NCBI GenBank assembly: GCA_002348265.1
Contig: DEAT01000046.1
Span: 29,677 to 71,494 of the forward strand
Reading direction: 5' to 3'
Length of the DNA stretch: 41,818 bases
Origin: Gemmatimonadales bacterium UBA2975
Lineage (GTDB): Bacteria; Gemmatimonadota; Gemmatimonadetes; Longimicrobiales; Gaopeijiaceae
Part shown: positions 8,755 to 16,682 of the stretch, in pieces
Numbering within the stretch: position 1 is the stretch's first letter
Layout of the letters: each line of letters opens with the position of its first letter
Notes under the pieces: model-generated
What the model was told of the DNA's origin: nothing
Databases searched by the model: none
What the model saw: only the letters and a program-made list of their open reading frames with translations
Program-made: the position numbers and the translations under genes

Positions 8755-8864
8755 GTCGATACAGGTCTGAATGAAACCCAAGAGGTACTCGATAGTAAAA
8801 CATATGAGGTGCCAGCGCGCGGAGCGGTCCCAACCAACCGTTATGCTTAATTGGAGGAATCGTC

Positions 8865-9026
8865 ATGAAGAAGTTTACCATCGGGCTACTGAGTGCAGCA
8901 GCGCTCGTGACGACGATTCTCTTGGTGCGCCAAGATAAAGAAGAACCGAGTACGCCCAAGTCCAACTCCTTAGGTGAGACTCAGGTTCCTGTTTCGCTTG
9001 AGCGCATCAGGGAACTCGGCTTATAA
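8865..9026 (+). CDS. Unrecognised 53-residue single-pass membrane peptide
   Basis: This short gene begins at an ATG preceded by TTGGAGGAAT, a near-perfect ribosome binding site, four bases before the start codon. The peptide opens MKKFTIGLLSAAALVTTILL, one membrane helix or uncleaved signal anchor at residues 5-21, followed by a charged region (RQDKEEP) and an amphipathic end (SLERIRELGL). It is divergent from the M20 gene and convergent with the ferredoxin gene. I do not recognise a family. The strong ribosome binding site and clear topology make it more likely real than chance. Confidence 0.65.
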   Translation: MKKFTIGLLSAAALVTTILLVRQDKEEPSTPKSNSLGETQVPVSLERIRELGL

Positions 9027-9124
9027 GATCCAATGTAACCTTCAGGTAAAAAAGGCGATTGTGCTTTTGGTAGCGTGCGGTAGCGGGGCTCTTTGCTCTC
9101 ACGGACTGGCTTCTCGCCATCGCC

Positions 9125-9358
9125 CTACTCGAAGTGATCCGCGTTCTTCTTGGTGTACGAGGCCCACTCGCTCGGCACATCCGTGTCTGGGAAGATTGCC
9201 TGAACGGGACACTCAGGCTCACATGCTCCACAGTCGATGCATTCGTCCGGATTGATATAAAATTGATCCTCGCCCTCGTAGATGCAGTCGACGGGACAGA
9301 CTTCAACGCAACTCGCGTCCTTAGCTTCGATGCATGGTTGGGCGATGATGTAGGCCAT
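9125..9358 (-). CDS. fdxA: 7Fe-type ferredoxin ([3Fe-4S][4Fe-4S])
   Basis: A 77-residue soluble electron carrier. It starts MAYIIAQPCI and has eight cysteines: C9, C17, C21, C25, C40, C43, C46 and C50. By the spacing known from Azotobacter ferredoxin I, C9, C17 and C50 bind a [3Fe-4S] cluster, C21, C40, C43 and C46 bind a [4Fe-4S] cluster, and C25 is free. The IDCGACEPECPVQAIF segment is typical. The true start is the ATG at 9358; a longer frame upstream is out of family. It is monocistronic. A partner cannot be deduced, though the window contains an oxygenase lacking its own reductase. Confidence 0.93.
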   Translation of the reverse strand: MAYIIAQPCIEAKDASCVEVCPVDCIYEGEDQFYINPDECIDCGACEPECPVQAIFPDTDVPSEWASYTKKNADHFE

Positions 9359-9559
9359 GGGTCCTGCTGGTCCGGAAGATTTTGTCGGGTGCCAAAAACC
9401 TCTAAAGGTGAACCGAACGTGGCAAGCATCTAAGAAGCAGAAACCTTCAATGCCGAGATGCGGGCATGTGAACCCTGGCGGCCAATGTATTACCAACTAG
9501 GGGTCCAGGGGTTTTGGGTGTGCTGGCAGGTTGACTTTGGCTGATCGGGGCTTGTGGGT

Positions 9560-10135
9560 CTATATGCTCGGCTCGGATTCAGGGTGTTTCACCCACTCAA
9601 CGTCACCCATCCCGTTCCGGTGGTTTTCGAGTCTAGCCAGTGTGAACAACAGGTCGGATAGACGGTTTAGGTAGGTAAGAAGTTCGACCTCCGACCCCTT
9701 GATCCCAGATAAGCGCACCACCGTTCGTTCTGCTCGTCTGCAAACCGTTCGAGCGACATGGAGAGCAGCGGCTCCGGGACACCCTCCGGGTAGCACAAAG
9801 GCACGCAGTGCTGGGAGCTCGGTGTCCGCGGCATCAATCCAGGCTTCCATCTCTTCCACTCTCTGTGTCGGCATCGCAGGCAGCTTAGGTTTTTTCCGCT
9901 TCTCCTGAACTGGTGGGGTAGCGAGATTGGATCCAAGTGAGAACAAATCATGCTGTAGTAACTCTAGCCGATCTCGAATCTCAGCATCGTTGACTTGGGC
10001 TATAGCCCATCCGATCGTTGCGTTTAACTCGTCTACGGTGCCGTAGGCGTCAACGCGTACGTTGTCTTTCAGGACGCGTTTCCCTCCAAACAGGCCGGTT
10101 TCCCCAGTGTCTCCAGTCCTGGTATAGATCTTCAT
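9560..10135 (-). CDS. pduO: PduO-type ATP:cob(I)alamin adenosyltransferase
   Basis: It transfers the 5'-deoxyadenosyl group of ATP to cob(I)alamin, giving coenzyme B12. Hallmarks are the N-terminal KIYTRTGDTGETGLFGG (phosphate-binding), VDAYGTVDELNA, and the later LPGGCPGAAALHVARTVCRR followed by AER, with R and H residues used for ATP and cobalamin binding in this family. The length of 191 residues is normal. It is the last gene of a minus-strand operon: the upstream small gene ends one base before its ATG. The organism therefore uses adenosylcobalamin; the dependent mutase is not in the window. No cobalamin riboswitch was recognised upstream of the operon. Confidence 0.95.
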   Translation of the reverse strand: MKIYTRTGDTGETGLFGGKRVLKDNVRVDAYGTVDELNATIGWAIAQVNDAEIRDRLELLQHDLFSLGSNLATPPVQEKRKKPKLPAMPTQRVEEMEAWIDAADTELPALRAFVLPGGCPGAAALHVARTVCRRAERTVVRLSGIKGSEVELLTYLNRLSDLLFTLARLENHRNGMGDVEWVKHPESEPSI

Positions 10136-10136
10136 A

Positions 10137-10388
10137 TCAACGGAGTTTTGTGAGTTTGCGGATGTTTTGAGCTTTCTCGAGAAGTGAGCTTGTTCGGTCG
10201 GCGAGGTCCTCTGGTTCGGGCTGCAGGAGATCTCGGATGTCGAGCAGGACCTCGAGTTTCAGTTGTTCTTTCTGATAATCCCTGTCGATCGCCTCCATTT
10301 TCTGTTCGTCACCGGCTGTTTCTGCTTTTGAGAACGCCGCTCGGTATACGTTTTCTAGGCTTTGCAATACGCGTTCCCGGTTACGCAT
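10137..10388 (-). CDS. Unrecognised small helical protein in a cobalamin adenosyltransferase operon
   Basis: An 83-residue, strongly charged and almost wholly helical protein without membrane segments, probably coiled coil (heptad-like leucines in LEVLLDIRDLL and LEKAQNIRKL). The ATG at 10388 is preceded by GAGGTAG. It lies 12 bases after the alpha/beta-hydrolase stop and one base before the adenosyltransferase start, so the three genes form one operon. I cannot assign a family. Its placement suggests either co-translation only, or a scaffold role for the adenosyltransferase; there is no direct evidence for the latter. Confidence 0.8.
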   Translation of the reverse strand: MRNRERVLQSLENVYRAAFSKAETAGDEQKMEAIDRDYQKEQLKLEVLLDIRDLLQPEPEDLADRTSSLLEKAQNIRKLTKLR

Positions 10389-10400
10389 GTCTACCTCGAA

Positions 10401-11060
10401 TTAGATGATGGCCAGAAGCTTTGCCCCTGGACCTGTCTCATAGTACCCCCGAACCGCTGTACGAAGTTCTCCGAGGCTACTGTCGAAGTAATGGTCCGTT
10501 CCGGGTATACGCACTAGCGTAATGTGATTCCCCAGTGGCGAGAGCAAGCTGGCGACCTTCTCACCGGGCCCAAACTCGTCGTTGTCACCCTGAACAATAA
10601 GAATGGGCTTCCCAGCATTAGCGATGAAGCTGTAGTCGTATCGGTTGTCTAAGTCTACGGGTAGGCCTAGACCCAGCAGGCTGACTACTCGCTTGTCCCC
10701 CGCACCTACTGAAAGCCCAACGATCGAGCCGAATGAAAACCCGCCAACAACTAGCGGAATATGTGGGTACGCAGATTCCAGCCAGTCTATTGCCGCCCGA
10801 AGGTCATCCTGTTCTCCGATCCCGCTGTCGTGACTGCCAGTGCTGCCTCCGACTCCACGGAAGTTGAAGCGGAGCGTTACGAGTCCGGCGTCGTTGAGTC
10901 CCTGCGCGGCTCGGTAAACCGCTTTTGTATGCATGGTGCCACCGTGTAATGGATGGGGGTGGCATATGATGGCGCCGCCTCGGATTGTCCTTTCGGGCTC
11001 CTTAAAAAGAGCCTCAAGGTGGCCGTGGGAAACCGAGATTCTGCGAGCGCCGTGTGACAA
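10401..11060 (-). CDS. Alpha/beta hydrolase (small serine-hydrolase family)
   Basis: A cytosolic alpha/beta-hydrolase of about 219 residues. It shows the oxyanion segment CHPHPLHGGTM, LRFNFRGVGGSTGS, the helix following GEQDDLRAAIDWL, the nucleophile elbow GFSFGS with a serine, an acid in QGDNDEFGP and histidine in GTDHYF. The family is poorly characterised; thioesterase or esterase activity is expected. The only standard in-frame start near the N-terminus is a TTG at 11060 without a convincing ribosome binding site, so the exact start is uncertain. It heads the three-gene operon ending with the cobalamin adenosyltransferase. Confidence 0.88.
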   Translation of the reverse strand: MSHGARRISVSHGHLEALFKEPERTIRGGAIICHPHPLHGGTMHTKAVYRAAQGLNDAGLVTLRFNFRGVGGSTGSHDSGIGEQDDLRAAIDWLESAYPHIPLVVGGFSFGSIVGLSVGAGDKRVVSLLGLGLPVDLDNRYDYSFIANAGKPILIVQGDNDEFGPGEKVASLLSPLGNHITLVRIPGTDHYFDSSLGELRTAVRGYYETGPGAKLLAII

Positions 11061-11181
11061 GGGTATGTTGTGCTGTAAGGTTGAACTTTTTGTCGGACCC
11101 AGACTTACGGCTGTGCGGCCGCCGTGACGGGGCGTTATGTTCTCCTAACCAGTAAGACGGGTCAAGGCAGGAGAAGACACC

Positions 11182-11634
11182 ATGCACGCCTCGGATGTCA
11201 CGCCGGAGATCGCCGCGCATGCCAACGAGCTATATTGGGGCTCGGACCGCAGCGTCAATCACATCGCGGAAGAACTCGATCTGTCTAAGGGAGCGCTCTA
11301 TACAGCGCTCAAGGTCCTTAGCAGCGGCAGGTCGTGTCCGCTTTGCGGTGACGAGGTCGGATGGCCTAACCGAACGGCCCGAGATCAGGATAAATTGCAT
11401 TGTGCAAGCTGTGCATGGTCTGGAAGTGAAAGTCAGACTACGAGTTATGTGAACACAGATCGATTTAAGGAAGCTCGGCAGGACAAGGATGACGATGTCG
11501 GAATGGCCTCTGATGAACATCCGCTCAGTCCACCAGATACGTTTGGAGGCTCAGGTTTCACTAGGATCGCAGGTGGCGCGCTGCTTGGTGCTGCGGTGGG
11601 ACTTGCTCTGGTTCTGTGGGTCCGCCGTCGTTGA
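11182..11634 (+). CDS. HTH / zinc-ribbon / C-terminal membrane-anchor protein, unrecognised
   Basis: A 150-residue protein with three visible parts. Residues 22-46 form a helix-turn-helix-like segment (RSVNHIAEELDLSKGALYTA). Residues 52-77 form a zinc ribbon with C52, C55, C74 and C77 (CPLCG and CASC). Residues 126-146 form one membrane helix ending in RRR, giving a tail-anchored topology with the DNA-binding part in the cytoplasm. The ATG at 11182 is preceded by AGGAGA. The combination suggests a membrane-tethered regulator, but no target is evident. It is upstream of the ccdA/DsbA-like pair, separated by about 200 bases, and its relation to them is unproven. Confidence 0.82.
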   Translation: MHASDVTPEIAAHANELYWGSDRSVNHIAEELDLSKGALYTALKVLSSGRSCPLCGDEVGWPNRTARDQDKLHCASCAWSGSESQTTSYVNTDRFKEARQDKDDDVGMASDEHPLSPPDTFGGSGFTRIAGGALLGAAVGLALVLWVRRR

Positions 11635-11644
11635 TGCATCTGTG

Positions 11645-11833
11645 ATGCCGACGCTTTTAGTCTTCACCGAAGAGGCGCCGCGATCGCGAGCAGCTCTCTA
11701 CTGTGCTAGGGGTATGTTTTTGGGGGAGAAAGCCAACGCCTCGTCACTGTTCCACTATTCTGAGAACACCTTCGGGACTCTTGAGGTGGCTTTTAAGGAG
11801 GGCGTGGTCTCCTATCTGAGCGCTTTTCAGTGA
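11645..11833 (+). CDS. Possible 62-residue ORF coupled to ccdA (doubtful)
   Basis: An open frame from the ATG at 11645 ends with TGA overlapping the ATG of ccdA (TGATG), the arrangement used by several genuine gene pairs in this window. The predicted product (starting MPTLLVFTEE, ending VSYLSAF plus one residue) is soluble and unrecognised. No ribosome binding site precedes the ATG, and the frame stays open far upstream through the preceding gene, so chance is a real possibility. If it is not a gene, the 198 bases before ccdA are an ordinary spacer containing its promoter. Confidence 0.3.
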   Translation: MPTLLVFTEEAPRSRAALYCARGMFLGEKANASSLFHYSENTFGTLEVAFKEGVVSYLSAFQ

Positions 11834-12567
11834 TGGAGATCCAGGTCTCTCTACCGCTTGCCTTTATGGCCGGACTGGTGTCGTTCCTGTCGCCTTGCAT
11901 ACTTCCGGTTGTCCCCAGCTACTTAGCCTTCATATCAGGGTTAACGCTCGGGGATTTGGCTGAGCACCCTACGCGGCTCGTCCGGAAGCGCGCAGTGGTC
12001 CATTCTTCTCTGTTCGTTCTCGGTTTTTCTTGTGTCTTTATGACCATGGGCCTAGTAGCAACAGCTTTTGGGGCAGCTGTGACGCAGGCTTTACCTGGGC
12101 TGAGCAGGGTTGGAGGTGTGGTGATGGTCTTGTTCGGACTCTTCTTGGCTGGTGTGTTTAGGCTGCCGGTGCTGTACCGAGACCTCCGTCCCCAAGTGAG
12201 CGCGCAGCCAGTTAGGGCTGTCGGTTCTGTCGTTGTCGGCGCCGCATTCGGCGCTGGCTGGACTCCTTGTATAGGACCGGTCCTTGGTTCGATTCTTCTA
12301 TACGCGAGCCTTGAGGCGACTATGGTCCAGGGTATGGGGCTGTTGACGGCCTACGCGCTGGGGCTAGGTATCCCGTTCATTCTCTCGTCCGTCTCGTTCA
12401 ATTGGCTTATTGCCGGTAGCATGAGAGCCCGAAAGTGGATGGCGGTTCTCCAGCGCCTCGCGGGCACCGTGCTGATCGTGATTGGTTTGCTTATGGTTAC
12501 TGGTCGCTTCGCTAGTCTGACTGCGTTCCTGGCAGGGATGGGTCAGGTTATCAATTTGGAAATCTGA
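11833..12567 (+). CDS. ccdA: CcdA/DsbD-family transmembrane thiol-disulfide carrier
   Basis: A six-helix integral membrane protein that carries reducing equivalents from cytoplasmic thioredoxin to extracytoplasmic thiol proteins. The two redox cysteines lie in the family motifs FLSPCILPVVPSYLAF (C22) and GAGWTPCIGPVLGSIL. Its length of 244 residues matches CcdA, which lacks the periplasmic domains of DsbD. The stop overlaps the start of the next gene, a DsbA-like lipoprotein, by one base (TGATG), so the natural extracytoplasmic partner is encoded alongside. Likely purposes are cytochrome c maturation or disulfide reduction in the envelope; the diheme cytochrome b/c and other c-type cytochromes nearby would need such a pathway. 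Confidence 0.95.
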   Translation: MEIQVSLPLAFMAGLVSFLSPCILPVVPSYLAFISGLTLGDLAEHPTRLVRKRAVVHSSLFVLGFSCVFMTMGLVATAFGAAVTQALPGLSRVGGVVMVLFGLFLAGVFRLPVLYRDLRPQVSAQPVRAVGSVVVGAAFGAGWTPCIGPVLGSILLYASLEATMVQGMGLLTAYALGLGIPFILSSVSFNWLIAGSMRARKWMAVLQRLAGTVLIVIGLLMVTGRFASLTAFLAGMGQVINLEI

Positions 12568-13349
12568 TGAAAGCTGGATTCCGAGCGTTTTTCGTTTTTG
12601 CACTTACGGCCACCTTAGCCTGTTCTTCGGGTGATTCTGGTTCTGATGCTGCAGACGGGACCGAGGACATCACACGTAGTCTCTTGGCACAGCCGGCGGG
12701 GGACGGTGTCTCGACGACACTGGCCGTCGACGAATCTCTGGCGTCTCAGGGACCGCGGGTGTCAGTCGCCGAAGTGGGTTTTAACCGTGGCGATACCACA
12801 GCGCTTGTGAAAGTCTTGGAAATGTCCGATTACGGTTGCGGGTATTGCCGAAAGTTTCACGAGGAAAGCTTCGGCCCGATCCTTGAAGAGTTTATCGAGG
12901 CGGGAATGGTTGAGTGGAAGTTTGTGCCTTATATCACGGGTATGTTTGAGAACTCTCTCGCAGTCACCGAAGCCGCTGAGTGTGCCTACGCTCAAAGCCC
13001 AGATGCGTTCGAGGTATTAAATGGTCGCCTTTGGGCGGATCAGGCAGCTTGGAAGGGAAGCTCGGAGCCGGAGGCTTTAGTACATGGTTGGGTTTCAGAA
13101 TTGGGAGTCGATATGAGGTCCTTTGACGCATGCCTTGCCTTGGATGAGCGAATTCCGAGAATCGCGTCGGCGACTACTCTCGCCCAACAACTAGGGGTCC
13201 GAGGAACGCCCACCTTTGTGGTCATCGGATGGCCACCTATCCAGGGTGCGTTGCCGTTGCAGGTTTTTCGTGACGTACTGACGGCAGCTCACAACGAACT
13301 ACAATCACTCCAGGAAGGCTCAGGAGACGTGGGTGGAGCAGGCCCCTAG
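12567..13349 (+). CDS. DsbA-like thioredoxin-fold lipoprotein
   Basis: A lipoprotein (lipobox TLAC, C19) with a low-complexity Ser/Gly/Asp linker, then a thioredoxin-fold domain from about residue 62. The active site is CGYC (C91-C94) in DYGCGYCRKFHEESF, and the cis-proline loop is GTP at 213-215 in VRGTPTFVVIG, followed by the DsbA-like helical insertion between them. It belongs to the DsbA/Thioredoxin_4 group, which acts as oxidoreductase or disulfide isomerase outside the cytoplasm. Overlap with ccdA indicates that CcdA keeps it reduced (inference). The C-terminus is Gly/Ala-rich and probably disordered. Confidence 0.93.
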   Translation: MKAGFRAFFVFALTATLACSSGDSGSDAADGTEDITRSLLAQPAGDGVSTTLAVDESLASQGPRVSVAEVGFNRGDTTALVKVLEMSDYGCGYCRKFHEESFGPILEEFIEAGMVEWKFVPYITGMFENSLAVTEAAECAYAQSPDAFEVLNGRLWADQAAWKGSSEPEALVHGWVSELGVDMRSFDACLALDERIPRIASATTLAQQLGVRGTPTFVVIGWPPIQGALPLQVFRDVLTAAHNELQSLQEGSGDVGGAGP

Positions 13350-13469
13350 AAGCCAGTTTAAGGTTGTGGTCTTCGCAATGACTAAGGTTTCGGAATTACG
13401 CTGCAATGTCTCAGCGCCTATGGTGTCGCGAGCAGATCCAGCGGGAGTTTGGAGGGACAGCGCTTCAAC

Positions 13470-14432
13470 ATGAGCGAGCGAGTAACGATTGATTTCGGTC
13501 AGCGGGACTCGTTATGGGCACGCACTTTGTTGCTTTTGTTGACAATCTTGCTCCAGGGTTGCGGGACTGAATCGAGCGCCAGTTGGACAACGTCCTCGCC
13601 TGTCCGCCCTAGTCTCTTTGAGCCTCGAGTAATCTCCACAGATATGAGAGAGTACGGCATCACTTTCAGTCCCGATGCTAGGGAGGCTTATTTTACCCGC
13701 CGCCCCCGGGGAGGGCAGCCTCAGATATTCGTATCATACTTTCGGGGGGGGATGTGGAGCGAGCCCGTCCGCTGGTTGTTCTCAAGTGTTCATGACGAGG
13801 CTCCGCACGTCTCGAGTGACGGATCGTCGATGATCTTCGTATCTCGTCGCTCTATGCCTGAGTCCGGAGACCGGAGTGACAACATATGGATCAGTGAGCG
13901 GACTGAAGGTGGGTGGGGAATACCGACTCCGCTGAGGGGTGCAGTTAATCAACCGAGGTTGAACCAAGAGGACTTCGGCTCAGGTGTGGAGATGGGTCCC
14001 TCTCTGCTTCCAGATGGGTCCATCCTCTTCTGGTCTCGGGCTGATCCTGATTGGGGTGCAGACATCTATAGGTCTAAAGTCGGGCCTGACGGCACATACG
14101 AATCCCCTGTTGCGCTAACATTGAATTCAACAGGTGATGAGTCGAATGCGGCGCTTGTTCCGGGTGGGAACTTTCTGATTTTCCAAGCTTACAGAGATGC
14201 GGCGGCTCCAGGTAACCAAGATCTTTACGTTTCGCGTCGCAATGCCTATGGGTGGGATTCGGCAGTGCATCTCCCAGCCCCTTTTAACTCAGCGTTTAAC
14301 GATGGGTATCCGAGTTTCTCGCCGGATGGTCGCACCTTTTTCTTTGCTAGCGATCGCCGCGGCGCGAGTGGTGATTACGATATTTGGTATGTGGATGCCT
14401 CGAGCCTAAACCTTGATGCTCTGACTCGATAG
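13470..14432 (+). CDS. PD40/TolB-like beta-propeller lipoprotein
   Basis: A signal peptide with a long polar n-region ends at the lipobox LLQGC. The mature protein consists of about five PD40 repeats, visible as TFSPDAREAYFTRR, HVSSDGSSMIFVSRR, SLLPDGSILFWSRAD, LVPGGNFLIFQAYRD and SFSPDGRTFFFASDRRG, the last being the canonical form. These fold as a beta-propeller outside the cytoplasm and usually serve as binding or scaffold domains. The ATG at 13470 is chosen; GGAGG lies 14 bases upstream, rather far, and a TTG at 13449 is an alternative. Specific ligand unknown. It is convergent with the gene at 14463. Confidence 0.88.
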   Translation: MSERVTIDFGQRDSLWARTLLLLLTILLQGCGTESSASWTTSSPVRPSLFEPRVISTDMREYGITFSPDAREAYFTRRPRGGQPQIFVSYFRGGMWSEPVRWLFSSVHDEAPHVSSDGSSMIFVSRRSMPESGDRSDNIWISERTEGGWGIPTPLRGAVNQPRLNQEDFGSGVEMGPSLLPDGSILFWSRADPDWGADIYRSKVGPDGTYESPVALTLNSTGDESNAALVPGGNFLIFQAYRDAAAPGNQDLYVSRRNAYGWDSAVHLPAPFNSAFNDGYPSFSPDGRTFFFASDRRGASGDYDIWYVDASSLNLDALTR

Positions 14433-14462
14433 CTGCTGTTTTCAGGCAGATTATGCAGAAGC

Positions 14463-15833
14463 TTATCGCGTGTAGATAGCCACCACGCCGTTACCGGCTG
14501 CAGTACCAAATTGGAACGCGGCGTCTATTGGACTTAGGATTTCAATCCGATCGATAATGTTTGGATCTAGGTCTATAAGAAACTGTTCAGGGAAGGGGAT
14601 CAGCACGTCGTTCAGTGCGACTGAGGCCATCACGCAACCTTCCCCGCCTCCGCGTCGACTTACCTCGATACAGAGGACGGGAACCCTGACACCTGTGATT
14701 GGGTCTTGTTCTTCAACACGTCGTATACGAAAACCTGGCACGTTCATGTTGCGAAGCAGGTCCTCTGTAGCCCTCACTCGGGGCAGCATGGCCTCGATTT
14801 CCTCGCGTGAGATGAAGTCGGCCCGCTTAGCATCTCCCGCTAGGCTAGTCCTTCCGAAACGAGTCCGAGCCGTCACCACTAGACCCTCTACCTCCAGTGC
14901 CTGGGTTGCCAGGGTCACCTCAATGTCAACCGTTTCCTGACTGAAGATCGTCACTGAGTCAGTTCGTTCTTCGAAGGCGATGTGGTCTGTCGTCACTAGA
15001 TGTCGACCGGGTGGCAAATCGTCTATCAGAAAGCGACCCGCGTTGTCTGTAAGCGATGAGCTTGACGTGCCAGCGACTGAGACTAGGGCCCCAGTTACAG
15101 GTTCACCGGTTAAGTAGTCGAGGACGAGTCCTGCGAGGGTCCCCTCTGAGGACATAAGGAGGATCAGGTCCTGTAGCATCGCACCTCCGGCCGGCACGTA
15201 GACCTCTATGCTTCGGCCTGAGCTTGTTCCGAAATGTGCTTGCAGCTTCGTGTCTAAGTCGCCGCGTAACGTGCACATGCGGAAGTAGCCGGTATCATCG
15301 GTGCGGACCTCGACCGGTCGTAGGCCCGGCAGCCGACTTATAGGTTCGGCGGTTACGATTGCCCGCGGCATAGGTACGCCGGTGATGGAATCGGTGACGA
15401 TTCCAGCGATGGCGGCTGAGCCCGCTGGAGGTTGCTCGGCCAAACACCACCCCATTAGCAACGTTTCCTCAGATGGTACGGCCAGAATCGTATTCCCCGT
15501 GACTCCAGAAGAGAGAGCGACCTGCTTGGGGGGCGCACTGACTCCGAGTTCCTGCAAGCGGGGGTGAAAGAAGGACACCCAATAATCGCCCGCCGGGACG
15601 TCACTTAGCAGGAACCGTCCACCTTCGTCGGTTGTGCTCACAGAGCTTGTCCCCATCACGGCTACTCTAGCTCCTACAAGCGGAGCCATTTGTGTGCTGT
15701 CGAAAACGAGCCCGGCGAGTGATGCCGCTGTCCCTTCCTGCGCTGCCAAAGCAGAGCCCGTCAGGGCGCTTGCTCCACTCGCTACGAGGGCGGCGCAAAG
15801 CACCGCTTTTATGTCACCTAGCTTGTTGCTCAT
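14463..15833 (-). CDS. Exported protein with three carboxypeptidase-regulatory-like domains and a barrel-less TonB plug
   Basis: After a signal peptide (to about residue 32, ending ALAAQ) come three carboxypeptidase-regulatory-like beta-sandwich domains, each marked by the G-x-V-x-D...P-V-x-G-A-x-V...D-x-x-G-R-F-x-I-x-D-L-P-P-G pattern (TTDEGGRFLLSDVPAGDY, RTDDTGYFRMCTLRGD and LTDNAGRFLIDDLPPGRH). The C-terminal 140 residues look like a TonB-receptor plug: VEGLVVTARTRFG, then ISREEIEAMLPRVRATEDLLR, and IDRIEILSPIDAAFQFGTAA with GNGVVAIYTR as the last residues. The usual 600-residue beta-barrel is absent, and the stop falls exactly at the plug end, so this looks designed rather than truncated. 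ATG 15833 preferred over TTG 15842. Role unknown. Confidence 0.88.
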   Translation of the reverse strand: MSNKLGDIKAVLCAALVASGASALTGSALAAQEGTAASLAGLVFDSTQMAPLVGARVAVMGTSSVSTTDEGGRFLLSDVPAGDYWVSFFHPRLQELGVSAPPKQVALSSGVTGNTILAVPSEETLLMGWCLAEQPPAGSAAIAGIVTDSITGVPMPRAIVTAEPISRLPGLRPVEVRTDDTGYFRMCTLRGDLDTKLQAHFGTSSGRSIEVYVPAGGAMLQDLILLMSSEGTLAGLVLDYLTGEPVTGALVSVAGTSSSSLTDNAGRFLIDDLPPGRHLVTTDHIAFEERTDSVTIFSQETVDIEVTLATQALEVEGLVVTARTRFGRTSLAGDAKRADFISREEIEAMLPRVRATEDLLRNMNVPGFRIRRVEEQDPITGVRVPVLCIEVSRRGGGEGCVMASVALNDVLIPFPEQFLIDLDPNIIDRIEILSPIDAAFQFGTAAGNGVVAIYTR

Positions 15834-15999
15834 GGATATCAATCAGATGCCGTATTCTCTTTGGGCTTGGTTATTCTTTTGCCCGTTATAAAGGTGATAC
15901 GCCTGGATGGGTATAACGTTGCAGCTTGACTGGAAGGCGAACTGCAGGACTCAAGATAGGTGAACCCGGAAAAGGTTAAAGATCTCAAGAGCTGCTGGC

Positions 16000-16680
16000 T
16001 TAGCCCCACACATCGAAGAAGTCCACCCCAATTGGTTGGGCGGCGGGGCTAGCGTTTCCGGTGAGGTATCCCAAGAGTAGCGTTCGAGCTTCTGCTGCGA
16101 GTGAGTCGCGGTCCAAGCGATCCTCGGTAGCTCGAATTTCTGCGTCCACGGTGCCAAGAATGGCTCGCAGGCCTATGCGTACAGCTAGTTCAGGGTCAGG
16201 ATGAGTTATAGATTTGCGTTGGCCTAGGAGGAGTCGGCCGAGTCCCAATAGCAGTTCCCCCCTGAATCGTTCGTAGGCGTCGTTCTGACGGCCCGAGGCC
16301 CAATCAAGGGCCTTCAGGTAATCTGATCGAGACCGCTGCGCGTCTATGAGCAAGCCAACAGATCCTTCTACAACTTCATCCAGGCTGAGTGTTGACCAGT
16401 CACGGGTTTCGAGTGCGACTTCCCATCGTTCTAGCGCTTCGGTCCAAACGCGCTCGCCGAGGTAGTCGAGAAGGTCCTCCTTCCCATCAAATCGAGCATA
16501 AAACGATCCAACGGACGACCCAGCTTTGGCGACTACCTTATGGACGGTTAGCCCAGTCAGGCCTTCGGTCTCGAGAAGCTCAAGTGAAGCCGCCACTATG
16601 CGTTCTAGGGTCCGCCTAGAGCGTAACTGCTTAGGTGCACGGATCTGCGCGGGCTTGGGTGCGGCGATGGTTCCCTCCAA
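16000..16680 (-). CDS. TetR family transcriptional regulator
   Basis: Residues 20-68 form a TetR helix-turn-helix: RTLERIVAASLELLETEG, LTGLTVHKVVAKAGSSVGSF, then YARFDGKEDLLDYL. The C-terminal ligand-binding domain is unremarkable and does not reveal the ligand. The start is uncertain: a TTG lies at 16680, but GGAGGG lies just downstream of it and is well placed for an ATC codon at 16668-16666, and no ATG is available. A near-perfect inverted repeat sits immediately upstream and may be its own operator. It lies 81 bases downstream of the NSS symporter gene on the same strand, so symporter and regulator might be co-expressed, but an own promoter over the palindrome is likely. Confidence 0.93.
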   Translation of the reverse strand: MEGTIAAPKPAQIRAPKQLRSRRTLERIVAASLELLETEGLTGLTVHKVVAKAGSSVGSFYARFDGKEDLLDYLGERVWTEALERWEVALETRDWSTLSLDEVVEGSVGLLIDAQRSRSDYLKALDWASGRQNDAYERFRGELLLGLGRLLLGQRKSITHPDPELAVRIGLRAILGTVDAEIRATEDRLDRDSLAAEARTLLLGYLTGNASPAAQPIGVDFFDVWG

Positions 16681-16682
16681 AT

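Noticed and set aside
13378..13473. 31-codon leader ORF whose TGA overlaps the PD40 gene ATG (ATGA)
   Set aside because: Overlap is attractive, but there is no ribosome binding site and the peptide is short and unrecognised; only one junction is constrained.
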